From: an uncultured Candidatus Melainabacteria bacterium
GTDB taxonomy: Bacteria; Cyanobacteriota; Vampirovibrionia; Gastranaerophilales; Gastranaerophilaceae
NCBI GenBank assembly: GCA_934747335.1
Contig: CAKVGS010000003.1
Location: forward strand, 1-64,000
Reading direction: 5' to 3'
DNA: 64,000 nucleotides
Below, piece after piece: positions 51,305 through 59,565 of this stretch. How positions within the stretch are numbered: position 1 is the stretch's first letter; each line of letters opens with the position of its first letter. The position numbers were made by a program, and so were the translations under genes. The notes beneath the pieces were generated by a model. The model worked only from the letters and a program-made list of their open reading frames with translations, had not been told where the DNA came from and did no database searches.

Positions 51305-51757
51305 ATGAAATTAAAACAAACTATCACATTATCACTTGCAAGCTTAATTATGTTTGCAACTGCGGCTTTGGCTGCACCAGAACCTCAAAAAATTGCGGTA
51401 GTTGATATACAAAAAGTTGTAGCTGCATCAGCCCAAGTAAAAGCTCTTAAATCAAGTCAAGATGCCAGAAACAAAGAGTTAACAGAATTTATCAAAAAAG
51501 CTCAAGCTGATGTTAATAAACAGACAGATGAGAAGAAAAAGAAGGCTCTTGCTGCTCAATATGAAAAGCAACTGGTAGCAAAAAGAGAAGCTTATACAAA
51601 AGATTATGCCGCTAAATTAAAAGCAACTGATGCAAGTATTACCGAGCAAATCGGCAAAAAAGCAACTGAGTTGGGCTACACAATGGTAGTTCCAAAATCT
51701 GCGGTTATTTATGGCGGGGATGATATTACAGCAACAATTTTAAAGGTTATTAAATAA
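51305..51757 (+). CDS. OmpH/Skp-type periplasmic chaperone
   Basis: 150 aa with a signal peptide (LASLIMFATAALAAPE) and the OmpH core: IAVVDIQKVVAASAQVKAL followed by a long charged coiled coil and VVPKSAVIYGG at the end. Skp holds unfolded outer-membrane proteins, so its presence argues for a diderm envelope. It is in one operon with TPR, lgt and the dehydrogenase gene. Length is close to the family norm. Confidence 0.9.
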   Translation: MKLKQTITLSLASLIMFATAALAAPEPQKIAVVDIQKVVAASAQVKALKSSQDARNKELTEFIKKAQADVNKQTDEKKKKALAAQYEKQLVAKREAYTKDYAAKLKATDASITEQIGKKATELGYTMVVPKSAVIYGGDDITATILKVIK

Positions 51758-51758
51758 A

Positions 51759-52790
51759 ATGAAAGCAGTTCTTTTTTACGGTCCACAAGATATAAGATAT
51801 GAAGAAACTATGGTTAAACCCCTAGAAAAAGGGGAAATTCTTGTTAAGATTCAAGCAGCATTGACTTGCGGAACAGATGTTAAGACTTTTCGTCGCGGAC
51901 ATCCTGTTTTAATCAAAGAAATTCCTTCAGGGTTCGGCCATGAATTCTCAGGTATTGTTGAAAAAGTAGCTTCAGATGTTACTAATGTAAAAGTCGGAGA
52001 TAGAGTTGTTTGCGCAAACTCTGCACCTTGTGGAGAATGCTTCTATTGTAAACGCGGTGAATACAACCTTTGCGAAAACTTGAACTTGCTAAATGGTGCG
52101 TATGCAGAGTATATTGTAGTTCCTGAAAGAATTGTAAAAAAGAATACGCTTATTTTACCACCAAGCTTATCGTTTGAAAAAGCTGCGTTTTGTGAACCAT
52201 TAGCAAACGTTGTTCACGGTGTCGAAAGAACAGGTATTAAACCGGGGCAAACCGTTGGGGTAATTGGTATAGGCCCAATAGGTTTGATGTTTGCAAGATT
52301 ATGCAAATTAAAAGGCGCACGTGTAATTGTAGCAGGTCGTAATCCGATTAAATTAAAACTTGCAGAAGAATTTGCGCATGTTGATGATATAGTTGACTTG
52401 AAAAAATATGCAAATCCTGAAAAAATATTTAGAGATTTTTCAGAAGAAGGCAAAGGATTAGATGTTGCAATTGAATGTGTCGGAATGCCTGAGATTTGGG
52501 AACTTGTGTTCTCTTGCGTTCGCCCGGGCGGAACGGTTCATTTCTTTGGCGGTTGTAAATCAGGTTCTAAAGTAAGCTTTGACACTACAAAAATGCATTA
52601 TGGCGACATCCGCTTGATGAGCGTATTTCACCATACTCCAAAATATTTTAGACAAGCACTTGATTTAATCGCATCAGGTGATGTGGAAGTTGAAAAACTT
52701 ATCACGGCAGAGCTTCCGCTAGAAAAAGTAGAATACGCAATGCAACAGCATATTGCAGGTAATGCAATTAAGTTTTTAATCAGACCTTAA
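51759..52790 (+). CDS. Zinc-dependent medium-chain alcohol/polyol dehydrogenase
   Basis: 343 aa. Catalytic zinc ligands Cys37 in TCGTDVKTF and GHEFSG (~67-72); structural zinc cysteines in CGECFYCKRGEYNLC (~91-105); NAD-binding GIGPIGLMFARL near residue 170. It resembles threonine, sorbitol or galactitol dehydrogenases; substrate cannot be fixed. It follows Skp by one base, so it is in the same operon although functionally unrelated. It ends at a bidirectional terminator. Confidence 0.9.
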   Translation: MKAVLFYGPQDIRYEETMVKPLEKGEILVKIQAALTCGTDVKTFRRGHPVLIKEIPSGFGHEFSGIVEKVASDVTNVKVGDRVVCANSAPCGECFYCKRGEYNLCENLNLLNGAYAEYIVVPERIVKKNTLILPPSLSFEKAAFCEPLANVVHGVERTGIKPGQTVGVIGIGPIGLMFARLCKLKGARVIVAGRNPIKLKLAEEFAHVDDIVDLKKYANPEKIFRDFSEEGKGLDVAIECVGMPEIWELVFSCVRPGGTVHFFGGCKSGSKVSFDTTKMHYGDIRLMSVFHHTPKYFRQALDLIASGDVEVEKLITAELPLEKVEYAMQQHIAGNAIKFLIRP

Positions 52791-52807
52791 TTTTGTTAAA
52801 TAATAAA

Positions 52808-52843
52808 AAAAGGAATTTACAAATTTGTAAATTCCTTTTCTTA
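52808..52843. terminator. Bidirectional terminator between the dehydrogenase gene and clpX
   Basis: Perfect 16-bp arms AAAAGGAATTTACAAA / TTTGTAAATTCCTTTT with A and T tracts outside. Confidence 0.9.
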
Positions 52844-52860
52844 TTATCATTTTATTTTTC

Positions 52861-54192
52861 TTAAGCAATCTCGGCTCTTGTTTTTTCAGAATTGCTTGAA
52901 GCATTACTTTGCGGTAAATGAATTAATTCCGCAGTGTTATCAATTTCATCCTGCTTTTCCACCATATCTTTTGTAACAACAAACTTAGTGATATCGTGTT
53001 TTGTAGGAATATCATACATAACATCAAGCATTAATTCTTCTACAATTGAGCGAAGTGCTCTTGCGCCGGTCTTACGCTTAATTGCCTTTTTCGCAATCAA
53101 ATCAATCGCATCAGGTTCAAATTCCAAATCAACGCCGTCCATTTCCATTAAGCATTTGTATTGCTTCAATACCGCGTTCTTAGGTTCTGTCAAAATCATT
53201 TTCAATGTTTTTTCATCCAATGCATCAAGAACAGCATAAACGGGAATACGACCAATAAATTCAGGAATTAAACCGAATTTAAGCAAATCTTCAGGCTGTA
53301 ATTTTTTAAGAATTTTAGCAGCTGCTTGTTCTTTTTCGGCTTGAGTTGGAGCGGATTTGCCAAAACCGATTGAAGTACCATCTTTAACACGGTGTTCAAT
53401 GATTTTGTCCAAATCAACGAATGCACCACCAACGATGAACAAGATATTGCTTGTATCTATCTGAATCATTTCTTGTTGAGGGTGCTTTCTTCCGCCTTGA
53501 GGAGGAACATTTGATAAAGTACCTTCAATAAGTTTCAATAAGGCTTGTTGAACGCCTTCACCTGAAACATCTCTTGTAATTGATGTGTTTTCTGATTTTC
53601 TTGCGATTTTGTCAATTTCATCAATATAAATAATGCCTTTTTCTGCCTTTTTAGCATCGTAATCAGCATTTTGGTACAATCTTAAAAGAATATTTTCTAC
53701 GTCGTCACCAACATAACCTGCTTCTGTTAATGTTGTAGCATCAGCTACCGCAAACGGCACATCAAGCATTTTAGCCAATGTTTGAGCCAATAATGTTTTA
53801 CCGCTACCTGTTGGACCAACCAACAAGATGTTTGATTTTTGGATTTCAACACCATTTGTATCAGCTTTTTGGTTGTGTTTTAAACGTTTGTAGTGGTTGT
53901 AAACAGCCACAGAAAGAACTTTTTTCGCATCATCTTGTCCGACAATATGTTGATCCAAGTATTCTTTAATTTCATGAGGCTTTGGAATTGGCTTGTCTTC
54001 AACATCTTCTGTTTTCTTTTCAGCCTTTTCACCTGTTTTTTCTTTTTGTTCAAAAAATTCTTCATCTAAAATTTCGTTGCATAACTCTACGCATTCATCA
54101 CAAATGAATACGTCAGGGCCTGCAATTAATTTCTTTACCTGATCTTGCGTTTTACCGCAAAATGAACATTTTAACCTATCATTAGATGACAT
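52861..54192 (-). CDS. clpX: ATP-dependent Clp protease ATP-binding subunit ClpX
   Basis: AAA+ unfoldase that feeds ClpP. 443 aa with the N-terminal C4 zinc domain (CSFCGK ... CDECVELC), Walker A GPTGSGKTLLAQTLA, Walker B IIYIDEIDKIARK, the pore loop and the ClpP-binding IGF loop (SIGFGKSAP). The true start is ATG 54192 with AGGAGAA upstream; a longer frame runs back into repeat sequence. ClpP lies upstream on the same strand, separated by 160 bp of repeats. The tmRNA at 37500 tags substrates for this protease. Confidence 0.97.
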   Translation of the reverse strand: MSSNDRLKCSFCGKTQDQVKKLIAGPDVFICDECVELCNEILDEEFFEQKEKTGEKAEKKTEDVEDKPIPKPHEIKEYLDQHIVGQDDAKKVLSVAVYNHYKRLKHNQKADTNGVEIQKSNILLVGPTGSGKTLLAQTLAKMLDVPFAVADATTLTEAGYVGDDVENILLRLYQNADYDAKKAEKGIIYIDEIDKIARKSENTSITRDVSGEGVQQALLKLIEGTLSNVPPQGGRKHPQQEMIQIDTSNILFIVGGAFVDLDKIIEHRVKDGTSIGFGKSAPTQAEKEQAAAKILKKLQPEDLLKFGLIPEFIGRIPVYAVLDALDEKTLKMILTEPKNAVLKQYKCLMEMDGVDLEFEPDAIDLIAKKAIKRKTGARALRSIVEELMLDVMYDIPTKHDITKFVVTKDMVEKQDEIDNTAELIHLPQSNASSNSEKTRAEIA

Positions 54193-54237
54193 AATTTCTC
54201 CTGTTTGTTGACTGTTTGGATTTTGGTTTTTATAGTT

Positions 54238-54340
54238 GTTGGGCAAGTATGCCCAACCTACTTTAAGTGAACCCCTCACCCGAATTTCTAAGCTCGCTTA
54301 CACTTGCTAAGAAATTCTACCCTCTCCCAAGGAGAGGGTG
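54238..54340. repeat. Palindrome A followed by repeat B copy 4, between clpP and clpX
   Basis: 54238-54261 is a palindrome A variant (GTTGGGC / GCCCAAC). 54271-54338 is a repeat B variant: CCCCTCACCCGAATTTCTAA at the left, GAAATTCTACCCTCTCCCAA at the right, with a different central palindrome. Confidence 0.8.
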
Positions 54341-54351
54341 ATTTCTATTTA

Positions 54352-54939
54352 TTACATAGCGTCTTTTGTGATAACTTTATCAATCATACCGTATTCAAGA
54401 GCTTCTTGAGGAGTCATGATATAGTCGCGGTCAGTATCTTTTTCAATTTTCTTGATTGATTGACCTGTATTTGAAGCCATGATTTCGTTCAATGTCTTTT
54501 TGATTCTCAAAATTTCTTGAGCTTGAATTTCGATATCGGTTGCTTGACCTTGAGCGCCACCTAAAGGTTGGTGAATCAATACTCTTGAGTGTGGAAGAGC
54601 CATTCTTTTACCTTTAGCACCTGAGCATAGTAGGAATGCACCCATTGAAGCAGCTTGACCCAAACAAATTGTTTGAACGTCAGCTCTGATGTGTTGCATA
54701 GTATCATAAATTGCTAAACCTGCAGTTACGCTACCTCCCGGAGAGTTGATATATAACATAATATCTTTTTCAGGGTTTTCACTATCTAACAAAAGAAGCT
54801 GTGCAACGATTAGGTTTGCAACCATATCATCAACAGGAGTTCCTAAGAAGATAATTCTTTCTCTTAACAATCTTGAGAAGATATCAAAAGAACGTTCACC
54901 TCTGCTAGATTGTTCGATTACAACAGGTACAAAACTCAT
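54352..54939 (-). CDS. clpP: ATP-dependent Clp protease proteolytic subunit
   Basis: 195-aa serine protease. Catalytic Ser in GQAASMGAFLL (~98), His in LPHSRVLIHQPLGG (~123), and Asp in the DTDRDYIMTPQEA region (~172). Normal length without a long propeptide. AAGGAAAAT precedes the ATG. It forms the two-component protease with ClpX encoded downstream. Confidence 0.97.
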   Translation of the reverse strand: MSFVPVVIEQSSRGERSFDIFSRLLRERIIFLGTPVDDMVANLIVAQLLLLDSENPEKDIMLYINSPGGSVTAGLAIYDTMQHIRADVQTICLGQAASMGAFLLCSGAKGKRMALPHSRVLIHQPLGGAQGQATDIEIQAQEILRIKKTLNEIMASNTGQSIKKIEKDTDRDYIMTPQEALEYGMIDKVITKDAM

Positions 54940-55102
54940 TTCTTATTTTCCTTTCTTATTATGTATAAAAGTGACAATAACATTATACATTATATAAACA
55001 ATTTCACAAATAATTAATTCGTATGAAATATTCTTCTTATTGGGTCAAAGATATTTTAGCATAAAAACAAAAAAATCGCTTTAAATTCTTGAAAATTAAA
55101 AT

Positions 55103-55133
55103 AAATGGCCTTTGTATTTTACAAAGGCCATTT
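55103..55133 (-). terminator. Terminator of pgk
   Basis: Stem AAATGGCCTTTGTA / TACAAAGGCCATTT with a short loop, downstream of pgk on the minus strand; T-rich sequence follows on that strand. Confidence 0.85.
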
Positions 55134-55166
55134 ATAAAATTGAATTTTTAAATTCTCAATTTATTT

Positions 55167-56363
55167 CTACTTGTCATCCAATGCAGCAACACCCGGAAGT
55201 ACTTTACCTTCGATAAATTCAAGAGAAGCACCGCCACCTGTTGAAACGTGAGTGAAATCTTCAGCCTTGAAGAATTTTTTAGCTGCAGAAACTGAGTCAC
55301 CACCACCGATAACTGATGTAGCACCAGCTTTTGTAGCTTCAACAATAGCTTCTAATACAGCTTTTGTGCCTTCAGCGAATTTAGGATTTTCGAAAGCACC
55401 AACAGGGCCGTTCATAAGAATTGTTTTTGAAGATTTAAGAACTTCAGCGAAAGCTTTTCTTGAATCAGGGCCAGCGTCAACGCCTTCAAAGCCGTCAGGG
55501 ATTTCGTTGATTTTAACGAATTCATTTTTACCGTTGCCAGAGAAATCGTCAGTAACAAGAACATCAGTAGCCATTACAAGTTTAACGCCTTTTTCTTGAG
55601 CTTTCTTTTCGATAGCTTTAGCAACATCGATTTGGTCATCTTCGCAAATTGAATTACCGATTTTACCGCCGTTAGCTTTAACGAATGTGTAAGCCATACC
55701 GCCACCGATAATCATATTATCAACTTTGTCTAACAAGTTTTCTAAAACACCGATTTTAGAAGAAACTTTAGCACCGCCAACAACAGCTGTGAATGGTCTT
55801 GTTGGGTTATCCAAAGCTTGAGATAAGCATCTGATTTCCTTTTCCATCAACAAACCTGAAACGGCAGGTTTAAGAACCTTAGCCAATTTAGCAGTTGAAG
55901 TGTGGTTTCTGTGAGCTGCGCCGAATGCGTCGTTTACATAGAAATCGCCTAAAGCTGCTAATTCGTTTGCAAATGTCATATCATCATCTTTAGCTTCTTC
56001 AGCTTTGTAGAATCTGATGTTTTCCAATAAAGCGATTTGACCGTCAGCAAGTTTCTCAACGAATGGTTTTGCTTCTTCAACTGAAGGGATGAAAACGATT
56101 TCTTCGCCGAAAACTTTAGCCATGTATTTAGCAACAGGAGCTAGAGAAAATTCCATATTTCTTTCGCCTTTTGGTCTGCCTAAGTGAGCCATAAGAACGA
56201 TTCTAGCACCTTTATCTTTTAAGAATTTTACGGTTGGAACGATAGCTTGAATACGAGTATCGTCAGTTACATTTTTGTTTTCATCAAGAGGAACGTTAAC
56301 GTCAACTCTAACAAGAGCAACTTTTCCTTTGATGTCACCTAAATCTTGAATTGATTTTTTCAT
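55167..56363 (-). CDS. pgk: Phosphoglycerate kinase
   Basis: Glycolytic kinase making ATP from 1,3-bisphosphoglycerate. 398 aa: VALVRVDVNVPLDENKNV at the N-terminus, MAHLGRPKGE, FGAAHRNHTST, GGAKVSSKIGVLENLL and the nucleotide-binding GGGDSVSAAKKF near the C-terminus. Length and motifs are complete. AGAAAGGAAAG precedes the ATG. It is flanked by terminators and is probably monocistronic. Confidence 0.98.
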   Translation of the reverse strand: MKKSIQDLGDIKGKVALVRVDVNVPLDENKNVTDDTRIQAIVPTVKFLKDKGARIVLMAHLGRPKGERNMEFSLAPVAKYMAKVFGEEIVFIPSVEEAKPFVEKLADGQIALLENIRFYKAEEAKDDDMTFANELAALGDFYVNDAFGAAHRNHTSTAKLAKVLKPAVSGLLMEKEIRCLSQALDNPTRPFTAVVGGAKVSSKIGVLENLLDKVDNMIIGGGMAYTFVKANGGKIGNSICEDDQIDVAKAIEKKAQEKGVKLVMATDVLVTDDFSGNGKNEFVKINEIPDGFEGVDAGPDSRKAFAEVLKSSKTILMNGPVGAFENPKFAEGTKAVLEAIVEATKAGATSVIGGGDSVSAAKKFFKAEDFTHVSTGGGASLEFIEGKVLPGVAALDDK

Positions 56364-56450
56364 AATCTCTTTCCTTTCTTATTTGCAAATTATTGCATGA
56401 TAATTATATTAAAAACAAAATCAGCCTGCAAATTTTGTTTTTAAGCAACA

Positions 56451-56487
56451 AAAAAAGAGTGACTTAGAGAAAGTCACCCTTTTTTGT
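56451..56487 (-). terminator. Terminator of rplT
   Basis: Stem GTGACTT / AAGTCAC with flanking A/T tracts, 15 bp after the rplT stop on the minus strand. Confidence 0.85.
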
Positions 56488-56500
56488 TTAGACCTATAAA

Positions 56501-56851
56501 TTATAAAGCTGCTTTTGCTGCTTCAACAACAACTGCGAATGCTTCTTTATCATTAACTGCCAAATCAGCAAGCATTTTTCTGTTAACTTGAATGTTTGCT
56601 TTTTTGCAAGCGTTAACGAATCTAGAATAGCTCATTCCTTGTTCTCTAACAGCTGCATTAATTCTTACAATCCATAAACGACGCATATTGCGTTTTGTAG
56701 CACGTCTATCTCTGTAAGCATATTTTAGAGCTTTCATAACTGCACAATTTGCAACTTTAAAAATTCTGCTTCTTGCGCCTTTGAAGCCTTTAGCAAGCTT
56801 TAATATTTTTTTGTGTCTGTTACGACATACATTACCACGTTTAATTCTCAT
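56501..56851 (-). CDS. rplT: 50S ribosomal protein L20
   Basis: 116 aa, strongly basic, typical L20 start RIKRGNVCRNRHKKILKLAKGFKGARS and the YRDRRATKRNMRRLWIVRINAA segment. It lies 12 bp after rpmI, the usual pair. The normally preceding infC gene is absent from this locus, so IF3 must be encoded elsewhere. Confidence 0.98.
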   Translation of the reverse strand: MRIKRGNVCRNRHKKILKLAKGFKGARSRIFKVANCAVMKALKYAYRDRRATKRNMRRLWIVRINAAVREQGMSYSRFVNACKKANIQVNRKMLADLAVNDKEAFAVVVEAAKAAL

Positions 56852-56863
56852 TGTTCAACACTC

Positions 56864-57073
56864 CTATCTAGCATACTTCTTGTAAGGTAACTCTTTTGAA
56901 ATCAATTTTTCGTAAGATTCAGAAATCACTACATCTCCGAAAATCTTACGTTTTCTTGATTCAGCTTTGTGTTGAAGCAAGTGGCCAATACCTGCATGTC
57001 TTCTTGTGATTTTACCTGTGCCAGTAACTTTGTATCTCTTAGCTGCTGCACGGTGGGTTTTCATTTTTGGCAT
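56864..57073 (-). CDS. rpmI: 50S ribosomal protein L35
   Basis: 69 aa starting MPKMKTHRAAAKRYKVTGTGK, the classic L35 N-terminus; the frame continues upstream but AAGGAGAAAC before 57073 fixes the start. It is in an operon with rplT. About 150 bp of leader separates it from the next gene upstream. Confidence 0.97.
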   Translation of the reverse strand: MPKMKTHRAAAKRYKVTGTGKITRRHAGIGHLLQHKAESRKRKIFGDVVISESYEKLISKELPYKKYAR

Positions 57074-57248
57074 TTTGTTTCTCCTTAACTTATTGTGCAT
57101 AAACCGAGCAAGGCATACCATAGCACTATACTTCGGCATGGTTAGTTTATGACAAAGCATGCCAAATGTCAAGAATGCTCTTTTGTTTTGTAAATTTCCC
57201 GTTAGGGTTTCCAATTGAAAGAAGGCATAAAAGGAGGATTTTTAATTA

Positions 57249-58244
57249 TTATTTGCTACCCCAATCAAATACAGAACTGATAGCATCATCAATTAATGAC
57301 TGAATTGCTTGAATTTCTTGATTGGTTGCTTCAAGCTCAGTTGACAAATTATCCATATCAATATCTAAGTAGTCTTCTTTTTCGGAAATTCTTGCTTTTT
57401 CAGCTTCGTACCAAGCAGTAACTTCTTCTCTTACTTCAGAGTTATTATTTTGTGCAACAAGACCGCTTGTAATATAATATGTTAATGAGGTATCAGGGTC
57501 ATAATTACCTTCATCATTAACTGTTGCAAGTTGGAAAGTTCCGCTTGATAATGCGTCACTTACATATTCATCATTCGTTGCCATATCATTGTTGTATTCT
57601 GTTGTCCAACCGTTTGCAGCCGCAGCTTGGAAAATCGGATAATAGAAATCTACAATTGATTGGATTTTTTTAGTTGTATTTTCTGTATTATCAACCGTAA
57701 CTTTATTGCCTGTACTATTCCCGGTGACGGTCTGAACACTGTTTGCATCATAGCTTGTACTATTTTGAGATTTATCGTCGATTGCATTCTTAAATTGTTC
57801 TTCTGTAAACCCGGGAAGAAGTTTTGCTAAAATTGCAGGTATTTTGTCAATTGAGAATGTACCGCCTCTGCCTTGAGAATCCATGGCAGAAGTGCCAAGT
57901 ACACTTGTGATTGCGTTGGCATAAGCTTTACTCATAACTACTTGACCTTTAAAGTCTGTCAAAATCATTGAATTTTGACTCTTAAGAGGCTGAGTGCCAC
58001 CGATTATTGCGCTATAATTATTACCATATCCCATCAAATAGTTATAATTCATCTTGTTATACTTGCCGTTTGCATAATAAGAAATTTGCTTAGCCTTTAA
58101 TTTGCTGTTATATTGTTGCGATAGTTGGGTTTGCTCTCTTGATAATGCCATCTTTTGCATTGAATCAATAGAGATGCCATACTCGCAATCGGCTTTGCGG
58201 GCTGTCAATGTTAAAAGTCTAATTTGTGAGCAGGCTAATCCCAT
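57249..58244 (-). CDS. Unknown 331-aa protein with helical ends
   Basis: No signal peptide in classical form, though the first 15 residues are hydrophobic-leaning. The N-terminus has a helical stretch (MALSREQTQLSQQYNSKLKA) and the C-terminus another (LDIDMDNLSTELEATNQEIQ), separated by a Thr/Asn-rich middle. The architecture suggests a filament, needle or surface-associated protein, but I cannot assign a family. AAGGAAG precedes the ATG at 58244. Confidence 0.55.
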   Translation of the reverse strand: MGLACSQIRLLTLTARKADCEYGISIDSMQKMALSREQTQLSQQYNSKLKAKQISYYANGKYNKMNYNYLMGYGNNYSAIIGGTQPLKSQNSMILTDFKGQVVMSKAYANAITSVLGTSAMDSQGRGGTFSIDKIPAILAKLLPGFTEEQFKNAIDDKSQNSTSYDANSVQTVTGNSTGNKVTVDNTENTTKKIQSIVDFYYPIFQAAAANGWTTEYNNDMATNDEYVSDALSSGTFQLATVNDEGNYDPDTSLTYYITSGLVAQNNNSEVREEVTAWYEAEKARISEKEDYLDIDMDNLSTELEATNQEIQAIQSLIDDAISSVFDWGSK

Positions 58245-58403
58245 TTTTTTGCTTCCTTTATTTTGTCCCTTTTACATGTTTATCGGCACATTTTGCCAAA
58301 ACTTTAGCTTTTTTGAAAAAACTTTTACAAATCTTTACAATAGAGCAATTTCTTTAAACTTTTTGTTTTATACATGTTAGAAGTAATTAGTGCAGGAGTT
58401 CGT

Positions 58404-59552
58404 ATGACTACGATTGATACAATTGGAAATATTCCAACAATTCAAAATGGCAATGTCGTAAATAATCAACCAAAAGTAAACTTCAGAGCGTCAGCGCAGA
58501 TGGACAATCCAGTTGATAGCTTTATTAGCGAGCAAGAAAAAGCAAAGAAAAAAGCGAAAAATCAGCAATATTTAAATACAAGTGTTCAAATTGGAATTTT
58601 AGGCGCATGTCTAGCGTCCATTGGGTTACTTGCGCATCAAGCCGGTTTTATTAAGAAAAGTTTTAAATTAGATTTTAAAGATTTGTCAAAAGAACTGAGT
58701 GTTGATCAGATGGCATTGCCTGAAAATCTTAAAAAAACAATGGAAAAAATTACTAATAGAATAGAAAATTACGATAGTATTATTAAAAGAGGTGGGAAAA
58801 AAGGTTCAGCTATTTTATTTTATGGACCTCCAGGAACAGGTAAAAATACTTTTGCTTATGCAATAACTAAGAAATTCCCGAATGCTAAATTTGTTGAGAT
58901 GGATATTTCTAAAATGAATTCTAAATGGCATGGTGAATCAGAACAAAATGTTTTGGGAACAATGGAAGCTGTTATAAAGGAAGCAAAAAAGAATCCAAAA
59001 CAAAAATATTTTGTTTTTATAGATGAAATTGATTCTGTAATGATGAAAGACTCGAGCAGTGGTGCGAAACTTTCTAATGATGTTTTAAATGCTTTCAAAA
59101 AAGGATTTAATAATTTAACAAATGAAGAAAACATAATTGTAATGGGCGCTACTAACTTAAAAATTAATTCAAAGCTTGCGGCTCTAGAAGGAAAACAATT
59201 AGATTCCGCAATGTTGGACAGATTTGCACAAAAAGTTTTAGTTGATCGTCCTGATAAAACTCAAATCAAATCTGCTATTGAAAAATATTACGCTAATGCA
59301 GAACGAACAATGATATCGTCTGAAATAAAAGACATTAACAATCCTAAATGGGACAAAATTATAGATCTGCTTGCCAAGCCAGAAAGAGAAACTTCTTTTA
59401 GAAAATTAAATTCTGTATTGGGTGAAGCTGCTGAAATTCCAAAAGAAGGTGAGTTGCAATTTAAAGATATTATTCAAGCTATTGTAGATAGTAAAAATAG
59501 TTTAAATATATCAGATACAGAGTTACAAGCGTTTTTAAATTCAGTGAAGTAG
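58404..59552 (+). CDS. AAA+ ATPase with N-terminal VNFRA motif and membrane-like segment
   Basis: 382 aa from the ATG at 58404 (CAGGAG upstream; an earlier ATG at 58374 lacks a ribosome site). The N-terminus has PKVNFRAS (~23-30), a Lys-rich helix, and a hydrophobic segment (VQIGILGACLASIGLLA, ~61-77). The AAA domain follows: Walker A GPPGTGKN (141-148), Walker B FVFIDEID (~203-210), ATNLK sensor region. The residue after the catalytic Lys is Asn where Thr or Ser is usual. Closest to FtsH/spastin-like AAA modules, but with no protease domain. Paired with the next gene. Confidence 0.75.
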   Translation: MTTIDTIGNIPTIQNGNVVNNQPKVNFRASAQMDNPVDSFISEQEKAKKKAKNQQYLNTSVQIGILGACLASIGLLAHQAGFIKKSFKLDFKDLSKELSVDQMALPENLKKTMEKITNRIENYDSIIKRGGKKGSAILFYGPPGTGKNTFAYAITKKFPNAKFVEMDISKMNSKWHGESEQNVLGTMEAVIKEAKKNPKQKYFVFIDEIDSVMMKDSSSGAKLSNDVLNAFKKGFNNLTNEENIIVMGATNLKINSKLAALEGKQLDSAMLDRFAQKVLVDRPDKTQIKSAIEKYYANAERTMISSEIKDINNPKWDKIIDLLAKPERETSFRKLNSVLGEAAEIPKEGELQFKDIIQAIVDSKNSLNISDTELQAFLNSVK

Positions 59553-59565
59553 AAGGAATTATAAA

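Noticed and set aside
52861..54279. 472-aa version of ClpX
   Set aside because: The first 29 residues are translated repeat sequence; the ATG at 54192 has AGGAGAA upstream and the normal ClpX start.
56864..57214. 116-aa version of ribosomal protein L35
   Set aside because: The N-terminal extension has no ribosome site and the canonical MPKMKTHR start with a good Shine-Dalgarno lies inside.
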